Positions 57,695-64,000 of a stretch of DNA of 64,000 nt are shown here, piece by piece. The translations under genes were made by a program, and so were the position numbers. The stretch covers positions 1,594,485 through 1,658,484 of the forward strand of contig QUOL01000009.1 of assembly GCA_009761415.1 (NCBI GenBank). The letters are read 5' to 3'. Source of the DNA: Sarcomyxa edulis (lineage: Eukaryota; Basidiomycota; Agaricomycetes; Agaricales; Mycenaceae). Each line of letters starts with the position of its first letter. Positions within the stretch are counted from its first letter, which is position 1. The notes beneath the pieces were generated by a model that did not search any database, was not told where the DNA came from, and saw nothing but the letters and a program-made list of their open reading frames with translations.

Positions 57695-57702
57695 ACTCCC
57701 CC

Positions 57703-60700
57703 TCAACGAGCATCAGTTCGTGGACCCATTCCCAGCATGGCGCAGAGCTTTTGGTGCCGCGGAGTATATAGAGGCTTAGTGAATAAATCCGCAATGTTTT
57801 CTTCGGTCGGAATATACTCGGGCTTCAGTATTTGAGCGGCAGCAGCTTCGCGTATCCAGTGATAAGAAATGTTGATATGCTTTGTCCGATTGCTGACCTC
57901 GTCGGGTTTCTCAATCATGCGAATGGTGGAGGTGTTGTCGATATGGAAAGTGGTAGGTCCGGTAGGCTTGAAACCAATTTCGGTGAGGAATTGCCGGAGC
58001 CAAACAACTTCACGTCCAGCATGAGTGCCAGCGTAGAGCTCAGCTTCTCCAGAGGAGAGGGCAGTGGCTGTCTGTTTCTTAGAAGAATAAGCAAAACAAC
58101 CGTCACCTAGGAGTATAGCGTAGCCTGAGATGGAGCGAGCGTCAGGAGAGTTTCCCCAGTCTGAATCGCAATAGCTGACGATTTCGAGAGTGTTGGATTT
58201 CCCGCCTAAGTTGAGAACATAATCTCGAGTCGTCTTGAGATACTGGATGATGCGCTTAACAGCACGCCAATGAGCTTCACCAGGATCTGCCATGAATTGG
58301 GCAACATTCTGAACTGCGTAGGCAATATCGGGACGAGTCATGACTGCAGCATGCATGAGAGAACCCACGGCCGATTGGTAGGGTACGTTCCGCATGTAAT
58401 CGCGTTCATCCTGAGTTTTGGGGGAATCTGCTTTTGAGAGAGGTGGACCAGACGCGTTCATTGGAGAGTAAACGGGTCGAGCATCTTCTTGTCGGAATCG
58501 TTTGACGATGGTGTCAATATAGAAACGATGGGACAGAGAAATGGTGTGGGCTTTCCTATCTCGAATGATTTCCATACCCAAAATCATCTTTGCATCACCG
58601 CCGTCTTTGATGTTGACGTGCTCACGGAATTGGGATTTGAGGAGTTCGACCTCAGCAACTGAGCTGCAATATAATCCGAGATCATCGACGTGAGCGGCGA
58701 CTATAGAGGTAGCAGATGGGGATGAGCGGATAAAGACGCAAGGATCAGAGCGGCAGACGTAGAAACCCATACGGATCATCATGGCCTTGAGCTTCTGATA
58801 CCAGAGATAGGCTGATTGCTTGAGACCGTAGAGTCCCTTGAGTAAAAGCCATACCCAATGTTCTTTTCCAACCCTTTGGAATCCAGGAGGTTGTCGAACA
58901 TAGATCAGTTGGTCTTTAGGCATTCCGCTGTTCAGAAAGGCAGAGTCGACGTCGATGACTTGGAATTCCCAGTCTAGGATTGCGGCCAGTGCCATGAGAA
59001 TACGAATACTTTCGATCTTGGCGACAGGAGCAAAAGTGTTGAAGAAATCGACTCCGGGGATTTGAGTGAAACCTTTGGCAACATAGCGCGCTCGATACCG
59101 AGTGATAACACCGTTCGAGTCATGCTTGATGTCATACACCCATTTGCCGTCGATGGCTTTGCGGTCTGGAGGTAATTCGACGAGTTCAAACATTCCCAAT
59201 TGGGTGATCGCGTTAAGCTCGTATTCCATGGCAGCTTGCCATTCGGCGTAGTCAGGACATGTGAGAGCTTCCTGATAGGATCTGGGAATGTCTCCAGATG
59301 CAATATATACATACTCTGATGAGAGCATGGCTAGATCAACCGCTTCTTGAGCAGGATCTGCACCATTGGTCGACGCAGTTTCAGAATCTCCCCCTGAGTT
59401 AGGTTCTGGAATGGGAGGAGCAGGAGCAACAGGGGCAGGTATAATAGCGCCGCCAGCTATTGCTTTCTCTGTCGGTCTCCGTATCCGAGTGGAGGGTTCA
59501 CGAGGTGGTGGTAATGGACGTTTAGTCCGAGGAATGCGTGACTTTGGTGGAGGTTGCACTTCTGCTGGTGCAGGTGCAGGATGAACGGGTTCGACGGGAG
59601 GTAGGTTCGACGCAGGAACAGAAGGAGGGCTGGCCCAGATGTCATCATCGTCGGATGTTGACTTGAGACTGTCGTAGGCGAATAGATTCTCCCCCTCAGC
59701 CTGAAAGCTGTGGTTGGATATAGAATTGTCGTCGAAACGTACGTGAATGGAAGAGTAGGTTGTCTTCCTCTCCGGTCGATAAACCGTATATGCCTTTTGT
59801 TGATCGGCATACCCTACAAATATGACTTCTTCAGCTCTTGGGTCGAGCTTCTTGCCAGGATTGTAGAGAAAAGCTTTGCATCCGAATCGGTGCAAGCTGG
59901 AAACGTTTGGCTTTCTTCCATAGCGTGCTTCATAGGGAGTTTGATTGGTGAGTGCGCTGGTGGTGTTACGGTTCTTGGTGTAGACCATATAGTTGACACA
60001 TTGCGCCCAGAGGAATAGCGGGAGTTTGGAGTCAATGAGACAGGTTCGGACGCGATCGAATAATGTACGATTGAGGCGTTCCGAGGCACCATTTTGCTCT
60101 GGAGTATCGGCGGAGGTGAATTCGACGCGTATACCACGTTCCTTCATAAATTCCTTCCAAACCGTTGGGAAAAATTCTCCCCCTCCGTCGCAATGGAATA
60201 CCTTTAGTTTCTTCCCAGTTTCTCTCTCCACCTGCACGAGCCACTCCTTGAATGAGGCAAATGCTTCGCTCTTGCGCTTTAGGAATCGTTTCCATACCCA
60301 CCGCGTTTTGTCGTCGGTGAGTGTCATCAGATAGCGGTGACCTTCCTTTGTTCGGACTTGAGCTGGTCCCCAGAGATCTGAGTGAACTCGGCCAAGAATC
60401 TGACTCGCTTTTCCACTCTCCGACGGTGGAAAGGAGGCTCTAGTCATCTTGCCTTTTACGCATGATGCGCATACGGGAGGTTCAATTTCGAGATCCCGTT
60501 TTGTAAGCTTGACGCCGGTAACCATGCCCTTTTGGACCATAGCCTTGACTGACCTGTAGTTCAGGTGTCCGAGGCGAAAGTTAAGGTCTTCCAATTTGGA
60601 ACGGGGTGGTTCGGTGGCAGCGTACGACGTATCCGTGGACTTTTGACTGTGGGGTTTATCGAGGTGGTAGAGGCGGTCCTTGCCCTTGGTACCGGTGAGA

Positions 60701-62082
60701 ATAACTTTGCCGTGTGATAGAATGTCGCGGATAAGTTTCCCGTTGTCGGTGATGTCGAAGCTGATGCAACGACCCTTCCCAAAAATTGTGTAGCAATCTG
60801 CTTCGTCAAGTCGCGATACTGAGATCAGCGATGGCGAGGTATTTGGCACGTAGCACGTATCCTTCAGCCTGAGACGAGCGCTGCCAGACTTTGGGAGTTT
60901 AGCGAGCATATGAACTTCACCTCGTCCTTCGATCTTCTTCTTACCGTCGCCAAAACCGTTGATATTTCCGGTGGCAGAGGTAGAGCAGGATATGAAGTCG
61001 GAACGGATAGAATGAATGTGGCTGGAGGTTCCAGAATCAATGATGGTTGATGAGCAGTGGTCGGTATCTGCAGAATACGCCAAGTCTTCATCGTTGAGGG
61101 AGTGTTGCGGAGAAGTCGATAGGGAGCCTTCACGCTGAGAATAAGTGGAAAAAGTGGTCATGAGGCATTTCTCGAATACGACATGTGAATCTTCATCCCC
61201 CTCCTCATCTATATTATGGGCTTTTTCCTTGCCCTTCTTCCTCCCACTTTTCTTCTTACTCCTAGGACCTTGTCCTTCCTTTGCCCCGCCCCTTGCCCAA
61301 CAACTCTTGGTATCGTGACCTTCGCGCTTACAGTTCTGACAAAATAGTTGACCGTGGCTGCGAGCGACCTGCTCAAGGGTCGCGAGGGCAGTCTCTAGTT
61401 TCTGCTCCTCGGTCTTCTCCGGAGTTGTGCGACGTTTAGCGTCGTTGATGCCGTTGATGGCACTAGCGAGGGTAGTCGATGATTTATCGAGTTTGACGGT
61501 GGAAATGTAGGAACTCCATGACTCGGGATCGTTAGGATCTGATGGAAGGGTCGAAATCAGGATGGCAGCGGCGATATATTCTGGGATAAGGAATTCGGCG
61601 TTGGCAAGAGCTCGGAGTGCTGCCTGGTACCCGGTAATGTGGTTCGCGATAGAACCGTCGGCCGGCACATACTTCATGGTCAATCTCTTGAACCAGAGCA
61701 TGATGGAGCCAGGACCGGTTTGACTGTATTCAGTCTCGAGTATCGACCAGGCGTGGTGGCTCGAAGTAGCATGAGCGACCTTGACGACGAGATTGCTTTT
61801 GATACACTGAGTAAGTAGTGACTTAGCTGCCTTGTCCTTTTTCTTTCAGAGTAAAAGCTCGTCGGCCTTAGAATCCGGTGGAACCTTCTCATCACCATTG
61901 ACGATTTCCCATAAGTCGACGACATCGAAGGCGTCCTTCATACGGATAGACCACACGTAGTAGTTTTCCTCGTCTGCTAGACGATCACTCTCGGCCTTTG
62001 GAAAGTACGTAGCGGCACCATGTGGGAGATCCCAGGAGCTGTGCGACGTGGATGACGTGCCGGGTGAATTAGAAGGAGCCAT
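57703..62082 (-). pseudogene. Copia gag-pol polyprotein with one in-frame stop
   Basis: One frame of 1460 codons runs from the ATG at 62080-62082 to the stop at 57703-57705, interrupted only by a TGA at 61846-61848 (after KADELLL). Downstream of it the frame has a CCHC zinc knuckle (CQNCKREGHDTKSC), a protease DSG motif (IIDSGTSSHIHS), a GAG-pre-integrase region (LNFRLGHLNYRSV) and an integrase core with HSDLWGP, HCDGGGEF and QNGASERLNR. The reverse transcriptase has KWVYDIKHD, QVIDVDSAFLNS and HVDD in place of YVDD. RNase H has YCDSDWGNS and SSGEAELYA. The only defect I see is the stop, so insertion was probably recent. If read through or spliced around, the product would be near full length. 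Confidence 0.93.
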
Positions 62083-62194
62083 GATGGGAATGAGTTTCTC
62101 GAGGGAATTTGATGGAGAGTAGTGGGAGTGCTTCTATAAGAGATTCTATGGAATCCAGTCTCTATAAATGGCACTGGTGTGCAGGGCCCATAAC

Positions 62195-62270
62195 CTAATG
62201 AAATCCTAATGGAATAGGATGAGGCTCAGACGTTGGTAGAGACAACGACTGATATTAAACTGTACCTAAT
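62195..62270 (-). repeat. Truncated 5' LTR of the copia element
   Basis: 76 bp identical to 57395-57470. Compared with the 3' side, the outer (upstream, minus sense) part of the LTR is missing, and the sequence beyond 62270 is subtelomeric repeat. Confidence 0.75.
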
Positions 62271-63218
62271 AACTTAGAAGTTGGAAGATGCCGCATTTTC
62301 CAATTTGAAAAGTTTGGGGCTACGCCAAGGTACTCCGGTATACAATACATCATAAATTTTATACCAGCGCGAGCGTATACGTCTTGGCTTTCAGAAAATA
62401 TAAAAATATCATGTATGTATATTTGGTGTTATTATTTTCCAGCCACGAAGATTCAGAGGTACTAAATGGGAAATTTGGTGATACCACCAGGCTACGCCAA
62501 GGCAAAGGAAGAAGAAAACGCGAAATGTTTTGACCTAGGGATAGACTATATGGTCATGTGACCTCCCTCCCAAAAGCATTAGTGACCATGTATAGGGCAT
62601 AGTCTATAATACTGCATTTAAGTTTAGCCCATATTTTATCGTTGGTTGCAAGCGGGTGATGTTGTCAGCGGCTGAATCCTCTATGTGCCTTCCAAAAAAT
62701 GGAGGGATATACCTCTCCATCCTCCCTGAAAAATTTCAGATTTTTTGAATAAGCCTGTATCCCATAATGCTTTGTTTATATTGCAAAATTCTATTATTTT
62801 GCAATTCCTGATGTTTAGACAGCTACGCCAACCCCTATATAGTATACACTGAGCGTGGGAATTTCAGAATATGGTTACAACACTTATACGCCACCCCACA
62901 TCAAATTTGGTGTATATTGGCAAAGCCAATCTACCTGTACAATTGTCTGGTATCAACCGGTATCAATTTGGTATCAAATGGTATCACCTTGGTATCATCT
63001 GCCGTATTCAACCAGTTTTGGAGTATACCTTTCGAGAAAAAAACCTTGTTATAAAATGTCATGATTCCGGTCATGATGGTATATACACATTGTGAAATAT
63101 TCCCACGGTCATGTTTTCAATATTAGCAGTCAGTATTATTATAATCAGAGTTTACTCTGATTATGTACAAAGACTAGGATTAAGCCTTCAGACAAGAAAT
63201 CGGAATTAGCCGCTAACC
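62271..63218. repeat. Subtelomeric AT-rich repeat, distal copy
   Basis: Diverged copy of 56720-57000 (to about 62530), then more AT-rich sequence. GGTATCA occurs five times within 62949-62997, and GCTACGCCA recurs at 62329, 62492 and 62822. No gene is seen. Confidence 0.55.
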
Positions 63219-63372
63219 GCAAAACTAGGACGTTAGGGTTGGGGTAGTTAGGCGTTAGGGTTAGTGTTAGGTGTTAGGGTTAGTGTTAGGTGTTAGGGTT
63301 GAGGATCATAAAAGAAAAAAGAAAAGGGAGTATTAGAGGTTAGGGTTGGTCTCCAAGGGTTAGGGGTTATGG
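63219..63372. repeat. Degenerate telomere-like repeats
   Basis: Clusters of GTTAGGGTTAGTGTTAGGTG and related units, in the same orientation as the terminal array but with many variants. They are separated from it by about 450 bp of unique sequence. Confidence 0.85.
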
Positions 63373-63820
63373 AAAAATGTTCCAAAGTCACATATGCACT
63401 ACACCAAGTTGGATGCTATAGGCACCACACAGCGCAACCGATTCTACCTATCAAGGCAACTCACCGCACAAAGCCTCTAACATCTTACGTTTGGCTACGT
63501 GTATCTTCCATGTTATACAGAGCCATCTGGAATTCATGATCGTAAAAAACCTGATTTTTTGATACCCTCCATATACTCATGCATGTGGTATTCCCAGAGA
63601 TATTCAGCACTCTATTGTAAAATGATTATTTTGACGCGTTCGGGCATGTCGGCGACCTCGGCGACCTCGGCAATCTCGCGTTTTCGGTCCGAGTGGCTGT
63701 GACTTATCATACTGCCTCCAGACATGCAAATTTATTGCAGCCAGATCTCTCGTAGCATAGGGAGGAGGCCCACACATCACAGTGTACTGGAAAGTGTACT
63801 TCAACACAGGAGTAGAGAAG
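63373..63820. other. Spacer between degenerate and true telomere repeats
   Basis: No gene or recognised repeat apart from a short GGCGACCTC duplication near 63652-63669. Confidence 0.5.
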
Positions 63821-63821
63821 G

Positions 63822-64000
63822 TTAGGGTTAGGGTTAGGGTTAGGGTTAGGGTTAGGGTTAGGGTTAGGGTTAGGGTTAGGGTTAGGGTTAGGGTTAGGGT
63901 TAGGGTTAGGGTTAGGGTTAGGGTTAGGGTTAGGGTTAGGGTTAGGGTTAGGGTTAGGGTTAGGGTTAGGGTTAGGGTTAGGGTTAGGGTTAGGGTTAGG
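63822..64000 (+). repeat. Telomere, (TTAGGG)n
   Basis: About 30 uninterrupted TTAGGG units reach the last base of the window. The G-rich strand points outward, as at the 3' end of a chromosome. Confidence 0.99.

Larger units (their letters stand above)
57395..62270 (-). mobile_element. Ty1/copia LTR retrotransposon
   Basis: A minus-strand gag-pol frame is flanked by identical 76-bp direct repeats (57395-57470 and 62195-62270). The order of domains, zinc knuckle, protease, integrase, reverse transcriptase, RNase H, is the copia order. CTAAT at both outer edges (57395-57399 and 62266-62270) could be a 5-bp target duplication or the end of the LTR. The polypurine-like GAGGGGGAG (minus strand) at about 57698-57706 would mark the start of the 3' LTR, making that LTR about 300 bp; the 5' side keeps only its last 76 bp. 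Confidence 0.9.

Noticed and set aside
62949..63003. GGTATCA repeats as a retrotransposon primer-binding site
   Set aside because: TGGTATCA resembles an initiator-tRNA binding site, but the motif occurs five times in a row and is not next to an LTR.
56279..63820. Telomere-linked RecQ helicase gene
   Set aside because: Such genes are common at fungal chromosome ends and I looked for helicase motifs here, but none is present.
1..64000. tRNA or rRNA genes
   Set aside because: I saw no convincing cloverleaf, box A/box B pair or rRNA signature on either strand. A covariance-model scan would settle this.

Overview
The window is the right-hand end of a linear eukaryotic chromosome, most likely from an agaricomycete (mushroom-forming) fungus. 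About 30 perfect TTAGGG repeats run to the last base. Genes are cut by many introns of roughly 45-70 bp with GT...AG ends. The gene set also fits: a laccase with 26 predicted exons, a fungal secreted PLC-like phosphodiesterase, intron-poor F-box and BTB families, a mitochondrial Hsp60 and a Ty1/copia retrotransposon. Gene density is low and most genes are duplicated or decaying, as expected of a subtelomere.

Layout. Positions 1-9 kb hold an unrecognised, tandemly duplicated minus-strand gene family (one copy cut by the window edge, one complete 244-residue gene, one 62-residue mini-copy) with repeated upstream blocks, next to a PLC-like phosphodiesterase gene (6.8-8.8 kb) and its decayed copy (1.8-2.4 kb). 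Positions 9.7-24 kb hold three tandem units of about 4.7 kb. Each has a minus-strand F-box/leucine-rich protein gene, a conserved upstream element and remnants of a second gene. Positions 24.3-33.6 kb form a large imperfect inverted repeat (arms of about 1.6-2 kb) around a BTB-type gene and a long low-complexity protein gene. Positions 36.4-41.1 kb hold an inverted copy of the first F-box unit and a diverged F-box gene. The laccase follows at 41.4-44.3 kb, Hsp60 at 47.4-49.4 kb and a second BTB-type gene at 50.1-51.1 kb, convergent with a decayed minus-strand reading frame. Positions 52-56.3 kb contain gene debris, including a broken cytochrome P450. From 56.3 kb the DNA becomes AT-rich subtelomeric repeat carrying a copia element (57.4-62.3 kb), then degenerate telomere-like repeats (63.2-63.4 kb), then the telomere.

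How the parts relate. BTB and F-box proteins are both typical adaptors of cullin-RING ubiquitin ligases. In this window BTB 3' ends repeatedly sit convergently beside F-box-type genes, so the two appear to have been copied as a block. The laccase and the PLC-like protein carry secretion signals. Hsp60 is the only clear housekeeping gene.

Splice models were built by hand. The laccase, PLC, Hsp60, F-box, BTB and 244-residue models keep phase across every junction, but there is no transcript support.
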